Below are positions 55,867 through 64,000 of a stretch of DNA of 64,000 nt, piece by piece (position 1 is the stretch's first letter; each line of letters begins with the position of its first letter). The position numbers and the translations under genes were made by a program. The stretch comes from Shewanella psychrotolerans (GTDB lineage: Bacteria; Pseudomonadota; Gammaproteobacteria; Enterobacterales; Shewanellaceae): NCBI RefSeq assembly GCF_019457595.1, contig NZ_CP080419.1, positions 3,038,001 through 3,102,000 on the forward strand, written 5' to 3'. Under the pieces are notes generated by a model. It was not told where the DNA came from. It did not search any database and was given only the letters and a program-made list of their open reading frames with translations.

Positions 55867-56937
55867 TTAACGACCTAACGAAAAGTCTAGCTGCACCGTT
55901 GCCTCGGCAGCAACCGGTTTACCATCAACAAACTTTGGCGCATAACGCCACTGTTTAATCGCTTTAAGAGACTCCCTAGCAAACAATTTTCCACCTTCAG
56001 AGGCCAACAGAACTGGATCTTTCACAAACCCCTGCTCATCGACCGTAAACGACATCTGAGCCCAGCCCTCTTTACCATCGAGAGCATAAGCAATCGGATA
56101 ACGAGGAGGCTTTCTAAACAATGGCGTCTGCTCTTGGGTATCGTTCCACGGCGTCATGCTGCCGATAGCGATACAGTGCTGAGTTGATTTATCACTCGCC
56201 CCCTCAGCCTCATAAAGCTCAACTAAACGCGCATGTGCGGCAAGTTGATAGGGATGACTGTAATCAAGCACAGAAAACTGCTTAACGACCTCTTCAAGGT
56301 ACGTTATCGCTTGGCTATTCTTATGTTGCGCAGCCTTAATCATTCCCGCTGAAAATGTGGCTTTCACTCGCTCAATGGCATCGGCGGGTAACAGGGCGCT
56401 ATAAATTTCATGGGCCTCTAATGCATAGTCGCGAATGTCACGAGTATAGACAGGAGTCGGAGCAAGTTCGTTGAAGGCCAGCATCTTAAGCTCAGCCACC
56501 AACAGAGGTTTTTCAGCATCTTCAGCTATTTCAATAGCCAGTTTAAATAAACGCTTCTTCTCTTCAGAAGCGGCAATGGTCTGCGCAGCGCCAATAAGAG
56601 GATCGACAAGCTCAATCGCATTACTCCCAACTTGCTTACGATAGGCCTTTATCACACGATCAAAATGTTGAAATGCTAACTTATCATCGCCATTTTGCTG
56701 CAGAGCAGTGGCTAGATTGAGTTCTAGATGAATGACATCAAGACTATCCCTCTCAAAATAACCTTGGCCGAATTCATAAGCCTGTTTAGCGTATTTCACC
56801 GCAGCATCAGTATCGGCAGCATCTATCGCCCGCTGATATGCGGCATAGCTTTCGCTAAATGGAGAGGCATTTACGAGGGAACTAACACTTATCAGTGCAC
56901 TAAACGCAATTGCGACGACTTGAAACTTTAAAACCAT
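55867..56937 (-). CDS. Periplasmic TPR protein with TonB C-terminal domain
   Basis: The roughly 356-residue protein has a signal peptide (VLKFQVVAIAFSALISVSSLVNA) and helical repeat segments between about 30 and 260 (ELNLATALQQNGDDKLAFQHFDRVI). A TonB C-terminal domain lies at 275-356, with PRYPIAYALDGKEGWAQMSF and KQWRYAPKFVDGKPV. It lacks the transmembrane anchor plus Pro-rich spacer of TonB itself, so it is unlikely to be an energy transducer. It may bind an outer-membrane or envelope partner. ATG 56937 is preferred over TTG 56943 by ribosome binding site spacing. Confidence 0.8.
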   Translation of the reverse strand: MVLKFQVVAIAFSALISVSSLVNASPFSESYAAYQRAIDAADTDAAVKYAKQAYEFGQGYFERDSLDVIHLELNLATALQQNGDDKLAFQHFDRVIKAYRKQVGSNAIELVDPLIGAAQTIAASEEKKRLFKLAIEIAEDAEKPLLVAELKMLAFNELAPTPVYTRDIRDYALEAHEIYSALLPADAIERVKATFSAGMIKAAQHKNSQAITYLEEVVKQFSVLDYSHPYQLAAHARLVELYEAEGASDKSTQHCIAIGSMTPWNDTQEQTPLFRKPPRYPIAYALDGKEGWAQMSFTVDEQGFVKDPVLLASEGGKLFARESLKAIKQWRYAPKFVDGKPVAAEATVQLDFSLGR

Positions 56938-57114
56938 AAACAAATATCCTTATTTGTGAACTCTGATTAAACCTTCCGTTTAACCTCAAATATTGCAATT
57001 GATATTACACTTGAGCTTGCGGTATAAACCCGCACTATGCCACTAGGTAAAGCCAATTTCAAATCGGCATAACCAGATACAATATGTGCCACAACATCCT
57101 AACAGTAATATGAA

Positions 57115-58455
57115 TTAACTTAAATGGTCAGACAGTTTTCGCAGACGACTTACCATCCAAAATGTCAGTACCAAACTGCAACACGCCAAGGATATCCAAA
57201 CCCCAGTGACCCCAAAAATCCAGGCAAACAAATAAATCACCACTGCAATTAACAGTAATTTACTGCCTGTAAGCATAGAGGCTTCTTTTGACCTATTAAT
57301 TGCTTGGAAGAAAGCCGCACCAACTAGGATTAATCCCTCAAACGGGAGCCCCCAGAAATAAAGCCGCATCCCCTCAATGGCGACAGGTGTCAACTCTGGG
57401 TTATCACCAGCAAAGATGTAGACGAGATACTCAGGGACAATATAGATAAATAGCAGCCCAACAGCAGCCGTGACAAGGGTCATCATGATGGCAATTTTAA
57501 AAGTTCTAAATACCCTGTCGAATCGATTCGCGCCCGCATTAAAACTGAAGATAGGTTGAGTGCCAAAAGCGATCCCTTCAAACACTAAATAAAAGAGCGC
57601 TTCGGTATAACTGACGACACCATAAGCCGCCACATGAATAGGACCACCGACCCAAAGGAATGCGGTATTGTGCAGTGTCAGCACAATCGATAGGTAGAGG
57701 TTCATCAAGAAACTAGGAAAACCAACCCTAACGATATTTAAGCAGTGATCTAAGGTTAATGTCATCTGCTCAAAGGTGATCCTAAGACGCGTCTTAGCGG
57801 TAAAAAAATGCTGTAAACATAATAAGGCTGTTAATGCCTGGCAGATCATCGTCGCAATCGCAGCGCCAGCAAGACCAAAGGGAAAGCCAACGATAAATAA
57901 CCAGTCTAGCAACGCATTTAAACAGCCACTAATAATCAATACGTAGGTGACGAAGCCGGGTCTACCATCGTTTCTCAACAGCGCACTAAAAGCGATAGCC
58001 AATATGGGAAACACACCTAAAACAAAATACCAAAATAGGTAATCGTTAGCGCTTTGCAACACCTCGCCTTCCGCGCCTAGCCAAGCCAAGATCGCTCGAC
58101 TAAATAAGGTGCCTCCCAAAGCAAATAATACGCCAGAAATTAAACACAAGGTAAAGGTATTACCCAATATTTTTCGCGCTCTTGCTGCATCATTACGACC
58201 CAAGTTGATCGATACCAAAGAAGCTCCGCCCATACCAAGCAGCGCACCAACGGCATAGAGCACAGCACCAACGGGATAAGCCAACATCATCCCTGCAAGT
58301 CCCACGTCACCCAAGTAATGGCCGACAAACATGCCATCAATGGCGACATAAACTCCTGTCACCAACATAGATAAGATGGTCGGTATGGTGTAACGCCATA
58401 CGAGCGTAGGAATGGGGTCGGTAGCTAAGGCTTGATCATTGTCGACGACAGGCAT
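57115..58455 (-). CDS. MATE family multidrug/cation efflux transporter
   Basis: The 446-residue protein has twelve hydrophobic segments in two similar halves, with the family patterns ATDPIPTLVWRYTIPTILSML at the start and ALLGMGGASLVSINLGR and FGTQPIFSFNAGA at equivalent positions of the halves. MATE proteins export drugs or metabolites in exchange for sodium or protons. It follows the G3E GTPase gene by 49 bp on the same strand and may share its transcript. Confidence 0.88.
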   Translation of the reverse strand: MPVVDNDQALATDPIPTLVWRYTIPTILSMLVTGVYVAIDGMFVGHYLGDVGLAGMMLAYPVGAVLYAVGALLGMGGASLVSINLGRNDAARARKILGNTFTLCLISGVLFALGGTLFSRAILAWLGAEGEVLQSANDYLFWYFVLGVFPILAIAFSALLRNDGRPGFVTYVLIISGCLNALLDWLFIVGFPFGLAGAAIATMICQALTALLCLQHFFTAKTRLRITFEQMTLTLDHCLNIVRVGFPSFLMNLYLSIVLTLHNTAFLWVGGPIHVAAYGVVSYTEALFYLVFEGIAFGTQPIFSFNAGANRFDRVFRTFKIAIMMTLVTAAVGLLFIYIVPEYLVYIFAGDNPELTPVAIEGMRLYFWGLPFEGLILVGAAFFQAINRSKEASMLTGSKLLLIAVVIYLFAWIFGVTGVWISLACCSLVLTFWMVSRLRKLSDHLS

Positions 58456-58504
58456 ATGAAAAGTTCTATTTAAATATTTAGACCACTAGGTCACGTCAGA
58501 GATA

Positions 58505-59563
58505 TCAGAGGACAACCCGTTTAGATAGCATCATCAATTGTTGTTCCATCTCAACAAGGTTGATGGGTTGCTCGCTAATAAGCTCTATACGCGAGTCCAT
58601 TGCATCATCAAGCTCTATCACGCTAAGCTGCTCATCAACATAATTGAGCCCCGCGATGCCTTCATCACAAATAACCACCGCCTTTAAACGCAAACAGTGC
58701 TGCGCTTTAACCCAACTTAACAGCGCAGTAAAATCAAATTCGTAATAACAATCGAATACCCATCCAGCACTATAGATATCATCTATCTTATTACCGCTGC
58801 GATACACACCCTGCGGATCAAATGATACCGATTGTTGTTCAGGCGCAGCTTGTAATGGTGACGATCGAAATAGTGACTCTGGCATTGTCTCTGCTGCCAG
58901 CCCTGAAAATGAGACCATCGCCGAGGCACGTTGCAGATAATGGGTAGATAACCATTCAAACAGCTCAGTTTGCTCTACCTGCACGGGCTTATCTAATAAG
59001 CTAACGGCAACAACCTGTTTATCAATCGATTTGGCTTCAAGGTAACGATGCAAATTAGTGAGATCGTTTTGCTCAAGCAGATCGGTTTTGGTGGCAAGGA
59101 TAAGGTCAGCAATCGCTAACTGCTGATTAAAGGTGTCGTTTTGTCGATAGCGACTGTCGCTTACCTTACGAGCATCGACAAGGCAGATTGAAGATTTAAG
59201 CGCTATAACCTGTTGAAAGTGAGGTTGCATTAAGGTTTCAATTATCGCTTTAGGATGGCCTAACCCCGTGGGTTCGATCAACAATCTATCTGGTTTAGCC
59301 TTAGCAATAAGTTGATTAACTGCTACTTGGGTGGGTACGCCAGCAGCACAGCACAAGCAACCACCGGCAACCTCTTTTATTGTCACCTGACCCGACTGGT
59401 TATCGATTAATCCAACATCGATGCCAATTTCACCGAACTCATTAACCAATATCGCCCACACTTCATCGCTGGGCTTATTGGCTAACAAGTACTTAATAAA
59501 ACTCGTTTTACCCACACCTAAAAAGCCTGTAATTACATGGGTAGCGATAGGTTTTACTATCAT
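58505..59563 (-). CDS. CobW/G3E family GTPase (YjiA/ZNG-like)
   Basis: The roughly 352-residue protein has a P-loop GFLGVGKTSFIKYLL, the metal motif GGCLCC (CxCC), the switch region LIEPTGLGHP and the guanine-specificity TKTD in LILATKTDLL. A CobW C-terminal domain occupies about 230-330 (AGWVFDCYYEFDF). These GTPases insert or deliver zinc or cobalt to target proteins. ATG 59563 with GGAG nine bases before it gives the expected N-terminus. The helicase gene lies 41 bp upstream. Confidence 0.88.
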   Translation of the reverse strand: MIVKPIATHVITGFLGVGKTSFIKYLLANKPSDEVWAILVNEFGEIGIDVGLIDNQSGQVTIKEVAGGCLCCAAGVPTQVAVNQLIAKAKPDRLLIEPTGLGHPKAIIETLMQPHFQQVIALKSSICLVDARKVSDSRYRQNDTFNQQLAIADLILATKTDLLEQNDLTNLHRYLEAKSIDKQVVAVSLLDKPVQVEQTELFEWLSTHYLQRASAMVSFSGLAAETMPESLFRSSPLQAAPEQQSVSFDPQGVYRSGNKIDDIYSAGWVFDCYYEFDFTALLSWVKAQHCLRLKAVVICDEGIAGLNYVDEQLSVIELDDAMDSRIELISEQPINLVEMEQQLMMLSKRVVL

Positions 59564-59604
59564 TGAAACGAACTCCAAAGCTCGGGAAGCTTCATTCCCT
59601 TAAA

Positions 59605-60876
59605 TTATACTTTACGCGACTTATTAGCTCGGCGACTGTCGTAACTATTACCTTGACTACTGCGGCCGGAAGAGGATTTACGGCGCTGATGCCCTTTAGG
59701 CTTAGTCGTCGTTTCAACATCCAACTTGCGGTAACGTTCAGGTAAAGGCGCACCAATCTCATAACCAGGGATAACCTGACGCGGCAACGTTTGACCAATA
59801 AGCGCTTCAATCTCCTGCAGCATCTTTTCATCGTTTAACGCGACAAAAGAGATGGCATGTCCCGCAAGCCCTGCTCGTCCAGTTCGCCCCACGCGATGAA
59901 CATAGTCTTCTGCATCTAACGGCAGCTCAAGATTGATGACAAGGGGCAATGCTTCAATATCTAATCCGCGAGCCGCCACATCCGTTGCCACCATGACTCT
60001 GAGCGAACCAGACTTAAAGTGCTCAAGCGCCCGATTTCGAGCTCCTTGGGTTTTATCACCATGAAAGACTGCGTTGTTAATCCCATCGAGCTTCAACTCT
60101 TTATGCAACGATTCAGCGCTCTCTTTACTGCTAACAAAGACAAGTACCTGCTGCCAATTATTACGGCCAATAAGCTCCGCGAGCAGTTCAGCCTTACGCC
60201 GTTTATCAAGGATATAGACCTCTTGCTTAATCATGCTGGCCGTCGTGTTTTGGGTAACATTAATCCACTCTGGATTATTGAGCATCTTAGTCGCGAGCAC
60301 CTTAATGCCATTGCTAAATGTTGCCGAAAAAAGTTGAGTAGAATGTTGTTTCGCGACTAAGGTTTTAACTCGCTCGATATCCTTTACAAAGCCGAGATCT
60401 AACATACGGTCAGCCTCATCGATAACCAGATGATCAACCGAAGAAAGATCTAGCCCATGCTGACCAATAAGATCAAACAAACGGCCAGGAGTAGCGACCA
60501 ATATATCTACACCTTGCGCTAATGCTTTACGCTGTGGATTGATATTCGCACCGCCATACACAGCGACCGATTTTAACGTGGTTAACTGACTATATTTGTG
60601 AATACTCTCGCCAACCTGAATGGCTAATTCACGTGTCGGCGTCAAGACTAATACCCTAAGCGTCCCCTTTGGCTTATCTTCTTGAAGCAAACGATGTAAA
60701 AAAGGAAGACTAAACGCAGCGGTTTTACCCGTGCCAGTCTCGGCACAAGCCATTACGTCTAAACCTTGCAAGGCTGTTGGAATGACTTTTGATTGCACCT
60801 CAGTCAAGCGGGTATAGCCACAAAGCGCCGTTGCTTGGATCAACAGAGGATGTAAAGAGAGAGAATCAAAGTTCAT
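59605..60876 (-). CDS. DEAD-box ATP-dependent RNA helicase (RhlE-like)
   Basis: The roughly 423-residue enzyme has the Q-motif region MNFDSLSLHPLLIQ, motif I AETGTGKTAAF, motif II DEAD, motif III SAT, VATDVAARGLDIE and motif VI HRVGRTGRAG. A basic, Ser/Gly/Arg-rich tail after about 385 (KPKGHQRRKSSSGRSSQG) probably binds RNA. It unwinds short RNA duplexes, as in ribosome assembly or cold growth. The frame upstream of ATG 60876 is not conserved. It leads the minus-strand series with the G3E GTPase and MATE genes. Confidence 0.9.
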   Translation of the reverse strand: MNFDSLSLHPLLIQATALCGYTRLTEVQSKVIPTALQGLDVMACAETGTGKTAAFSLPFLHRLLQEDKPKGTLRVLVLTPTRELAIQVGESIHKYSQLTTLKSVAVYGGANINPQRKALAQGVDILVATPGRLFDLIGQHGLDLSSVDHLVIDEADRMLDLGFVKDIERVKTLVAKQHSTQLFSATFSNGIKVLATKMLNNPEWINVTQNTTASMIKQEVYILDKRRKAELLAELIGRNNWQQVLVFVSSKESAESLHKELKLDGINNAVFHGDKTQGARNRALEHFKSGSLRVMVATDVAARGLDIEALPLVINLELPLDAEDYVHRVGRTGRAGLAGHAISFVALNDEKMLQEIEALIGQTLPRQVIPGYEIGAPLPERYRKLDVETTTKPKGHQRRKSSSGRSSQGNSYDSRRANKSRKV

Positions 60877-61125
60877 ATTAAGCTCGCAGGTCTTGGGGAA
60901 TTGCATCAAAAGTGAGCGCGGAGTCTACCAAAAACCGCATAATAAGGATAACAAGCATTAGCATAAAAGCGTGAAAAATGATCAAATAACAAAATGAATA
61001 CCGAAAACAGATCCCCCAAGGCCACGTAGGCCAGAGGCTAAAAGCAACCCAAATACGCTACCTTAATTTACCGAGCAATATAATTTGAAACCCGAATGCA
61101 CCACATTTTGGCATTACTCGGCTGG

Positions 61126-64000
61126 CTATTTTTTCAAATAAAGCGCCTCAAACTCGGCTAATGGCATGGGCTTAGAAAACAGGTATCCTTGACCAAAATC
61201 ACATCCTGCATCGGCTAAGATCTGCTGTTGATAACGAGTCTCTACGCCTTCTGCTATCACCTTAATCCCTAACTTATGAGCCATGACAATAATCGCTTCA
61301 CACAAGGCAACGCCGTCACTATCTGACTCTAGATTTCGGGTAAAGGATTGATCGATCTTTAGGTAATCGATATCGAACTTTTTCAAATAAGCCAGTGAAG
61401 AATAACCGGTACCAAAATCATCGAGCGACACTTGAATCCCCGCATCTCGATACGCAAGTAATTTGTCGGTTACCCCCATTGAAGCATCTAGCAGGAGCCC
61501 TTCTGTGATCTCGACACAAATCGCATTACTAGACAGATCTAAATGCCTTAACAGTGCCAGCCAACTGACAAAGACGTCACCTTCATCCCTAAATTGGACT
61601 GGTGATTTATTAATGCTGATCTGGATCTCTACCCCAAATTCACTGCGCCAACGCGCCGACTGTTGAGCGGCTTTTTCAAAAACCCAGTTCCCGATATCAT
61701 TAATCAGTCCGGTTTCTTCAGCGACGGGAATAAACTCTCCAGGAGAGACCATTCCCCGCTCAGGATGATTCCAGCGAATCAGCGCCTCAGCTTTATGTAC
61801 TTGACCATTTTCCATATCGATAATTGGCTGATAGTAGATCTCAAACTCTTTTCGGCCTATGGCATTACGCAAATCTTTGATCAACGCCATACGATAATGT
61901 GCATATTCCTGCATAGACGGGGTAAAATAATGAAAACGATTACGGCCTTGCTCTTTAGCCGCATACATGGCCTGATCGGCATGCTTAAGTAAGCTATCGA
62001 TACTTGTCGCATCATCTGGATAGATGGTGATACCGATACTAGCGCTGATATAAGCAGTCTCATCCCCTAAATTATAGGGTTCAGCAATCCTCTCTAAAAT
62101 CCCTTGAGCAACACGATCTATACCTCGAGGCGAGTCTACCGCAGAGAGTACGACAGTAAACTCATCGCCACCTAATCTAGCGACAACATCAGATTCTCGA
62201 ATACAGCTCTTAAGACGCTTAGCGGTTTCCTGTAGCAGGAGATCGCCCATATCATGGCCTAACGTATCATTAACCTCTTTAAAAAAGTCTAAATCAAGAA
62301 ACATCAAAGCAAAATGGCTCTGGTTACGATCGATACGTAATATTTCGGTGCTTAGATATTCAAGTAACATACGCCGATTGGGCAATCCTGTAAGCGGATC
62401 ATAGTTGGCTTGCTTCCAAATAATATGCTCAGCTTGTTTCTTTTCCGTAATATCAGAAAACAACGCAACTCGACGAAATACCTCACCATGCTTGTCATAA
62501 ATACTATTAAGGGTCAGCCACACCATAAATTCATTGCCAAGCTTATTTTTTAACCACAGCTCTCCCTGCCAATAGCCGTGTTCCCTAATAGCGCTTTCAA
62601 GCTCTGCATATTGCTGCTTATTTTGGTCGCATTCTAAGATACTAATGTGTTTGCTGAGGACTTCATGCTCGTCATACCCCGTGATACTCGTAAAAGCAGC
62701 GTTAATGGTAATAATATTGCCGTTGAGATCTTGTACACTCATGGCCTCACTAGAGTTGTTATAAACAGATGCGGCAAGCTCTAGCGATTCCTGTACCTGT
62801 TTACGCTCAGTAATATCAGCGTGAATACCACACATCCTTAGCGGCACGCCATTAATATCACGACTAACCACTTTTCCAGAATCGAATATCCAATGCTCTT
62901 CACCGGTGAAACTAATGAGCCGATACTCTAGATTATGACTCTCCGTCTTCCCCGTAAGATGGTTATCTATCGAGGTCAAAAAAACCATTCTATCTTGGGG
63001 ATGAATAGCGTCTTGCCAAAGCCGGCTATCTTTATTTAAACGTTCGAAATCGCAACCTAATAAATCAGCACACCAAGGATTGCGCTTGACTTCATTGGTC
63101 TTAATATCCCAATCCCAAAAACCAAGGTTGCTGCTCTCTAGTACCAAAGATAAACGTTCTTGATTGGTTCTAACCTCCATTTCAGCTTGCTTATGCAAGG
63201 TGATATCGATAAATCCAGCGATCACCATTTCGACGCCCTTGTTTATGCGGCGACAAGCGACGGTCATATGGGTGTAGACGATCTCTCCATTTTTAGCGAC
63301 AAAACGTTTGTCCATTTCATAGGCATCAATCTCGCCCCTTAACATTTTCTGAAATTGCGATTCGTCAGCTTTGAGATCCTCAAAGTAGGTTAGATCGGAC
63401 CAAGTTAAGGTTAACAACTCCTTCTCACTGTATTTAAGCATTTTACATAATCGAGGGTTAACCTTAATCCAATCTCTATCGACAGTGGTGATCGCAATCC
63501 CCATATTGCCGATATCAAATTGGGTTCGAAAAATAAAATCATCTTGTAATTGGATCTTGGCATCGCGTTCTATTTCAAATCGGCGAGATAACATCATTCC
63601 AATAAGCGCTGTTACCAGAGGAAATAACAAGAAAATAGGTAAAGTGATTTGAGATAATATGCTTGAATAAAGCTCGGATGGCAGAATAAAAAAGGACGTC
63701 AAAACGACTAAATGCACTATAAAACCAAAGAAATACAATTCTTTGAATGCCATATCTGCAATTTGATTCTTACGGTAATAACGCCACAGATAACCAACCA
63801 CGCCAGCAAACAACATGGCGACGCTACCGGAAAACACCGCCGCACCGCCCTCAATTAAGCGGTAACCGATCCCAATTGATGTCGCGATAAAGGTAGGCAA
63901 GCCGCCAAAGAAAAGGCCCGAAATGGCTAACACGACAGTACGTGTATCGATAAAAATACCAGGCTCATATTCCCAAGAAGCAAGCATGGTAACAACGGTC
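61126..64000 (-). CDS. Membrane PAS-GGDEF-EAL c-di-GMP protein with 5TM-LYT sensor, cut by right window edge
   Basis: The frame is open to the window end; the first ATG at 63987 lies inside the N-terminal domain, and upstream codons (TVVT) remain in frame, so the true start lies beyond 64000. Five hydrophobic helices (about 10-135) match the 5TM-5TMR_LYT sensor found in LytS-like proteins. Three or four PAS domains follow (about 145-525), then GGDEF (ARLGGDEFTVVLS, intact) and EAL (KAEALIRWNHP, ISINKSP, EITEGLL, DDFGTGYSS, EGVET, intact). Both cyclase and phosphodiesterase activity are possible. Its input signal is unknown. Confidence 0.85.
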   Translation of the reverse strand, partial: TVVTMLASWEYEPGIFIDTRTVVLAISGLFFGGLPTFIATSIGIGYRLIEGGAAVFSGSVAMLFAGVVGYLWRYYRKNQIADMAFKELYFFGFIVHLVVLTSFFILPSELYSSILSQITLPIFLLFPLVTALIGMMLSRRFEIERDAKIQLQDDFIFRTQFDIGNMGIAITTVDRDWIKVNPRLCKMLKYSEKELLTLTWSDLTYFEDLKADESQFQKMLRGEIDAYEMDKRFVAKNGEIVYTHMTVACRRINKGVEMVIAGFIDITLHKQAEMEVRTNQERLSLVLESSNLGFWDWDIKTNEVKRNPWCADLLGCDFERLNKDSRLWQDAIHPQDRMVFLTSIDNHLTGKTESHNLEYRLISFTGEEHWIFDSGKVVSRDINGVPLRMCGIHADITERKQVQESLELAASVYNNSSEAMSVQDLNGNIITINAAFTSITGYDEHEVLSKHISILECDQNKQQYAELESAIREHGYWQGELWLKNKLGNEFMVWLTLNSIYDKHGEVFRRVALFSDITEKKQAEHIIWKQANYDPLTGLPNRRMLLEYLSTEILRIDRNQSHFALMFLDLDFFKEVNDTLGHDMGDLLLQETAKRLKSCIRESDVVARLGGDEFTVVLSAVDSPRGIDRVAQGILERIAEPYNLGDETAYISASIGITIYPDDATSIDSLLKHADQAMYAAKEQGRNRFHYFTPSMQEYAHYRMALIKDLRNAIGRKEFEIYYQPIIDMENGQVHKAEALIRWNHPERGMVSPGEFIPVAEETGLINDIGNWVFEKAAQQSARWRSEFGVEIQISINKSPVQFRDEGDVFVSWLALLRHLDLSSNAICVEITEGLLLDASMGVTDKLLAYRDAGIQVSLDDFGTGYSSLAYLKKFDIDYLKIDQSFTRNLESDSDGVALCEAIIVMAHKLGIKVIAEGVETRYQQQILADAGCDFGQGYLFSKPMPLAEFEALYLKK

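Noticed and set aside
1-64000. CRISPR arrays, insertion sequences, prophage or toxin-antitoxin genes
   Set aside because: No regularly spaced short repeats, transposase or integrase motifs, phage genes or paired small toxin-antitoxin frames were recognised anywhere in the window.

Overview
The window looks like chromosomal DNA of a marine Shewanella (Gammaproteobacteria, Alteromonadales). The inference rests on gene order and protein sequence: grpE | nadK, dxs-ispA-xseB, sodium-type stator genes pomAB, thiI, gcvA-ygdD-rlmM, phoBR with a porin and pstS, rdgC, ppnN and xni, plus many secreted peptidases, a TonB-dependent receptor and c-di-GMP proteins. No prophage, insertion sequence, CRISPR array, tRNA or rRNA gene was seen. 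The window opens inside an unidentified minus-strand gene and closes inside a large c-di-GMP signalling gene.

Layout. 0-9 kb: a DUF599 membrane protein, a lipoprotein S41 protease with a small lipoprotein, a TonB-dependent receptor behind a perfect 16-bp palindrome, a small RsmS-like protein and a secreted subtilisin. 9-19 kb: housekeeping and stress genes (Rossmann oxidoreductase, Nudix, YaiI, DUF2461, SPFH lipoprotein, GST, patatin, MarR, RsmB/NOP methyltransferase, YfaZ porin-like protein, glutathione peroxidase). 19-22.4 kb: four tandem small-RNA-like units, an M1 aminopeptidase, then a fifth unit of the same kind. 22.6-28.4 kb: MarC, a structured intergenic repeat, then pstS (with a four-repeat Pho box), phoR, phoB and a porin. 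28.7-38.5 kb: rdgC, an M61 peptidase, a TPR protein with a degenerate GGDEF domain followed by an intact diguanylate cyclase, ppnN, xni and DUF3192. 38.6-47 kb: an ICMT-like methyltransferase, an S9 peptidase, an NAD-type isocitrate dehydrogenase, and the rlmM-DUF423-hydrolase-gcvA cluster. 47-56 kb: thiI, pomAB, xseB-ispA-dxs, and grpE (heat-shock promoter) divergent from nadK. 56-64 kb: a TPR/TonB-C protein, a MATE exporter, a G3E GTPase, a DEAD-box helicase and the GGDEF-EAL protein.

The most notable signal is the RNA family at 19.1-22.4 kb. All five units have a single-stranded-looking leader holding GTTCATCAT and a C-rich CCCT block, then two hairpins and a Rho-independent terminator. 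The CTAGCGC motif recurs in a hairpin loop. GTTCATCAT is the exact complement of ATGATGAAC, the first nine bases of the porin gene at 28403, which suggests a multi-copy antisense sRNA family controlling outer-membrane protein synthesis. This is a prediction from sequence only.

Other functional links seen: phosphate starvation control (PhoR-PhoB acting on pstS through the Pho box); isoprenoid precursor supply (xseB-ispA-dxs in a row); outer-membrane and extracellular peptide use (S41, S8, M1, M61 and S9 peptidases, TonB-dependent receptor, porin).
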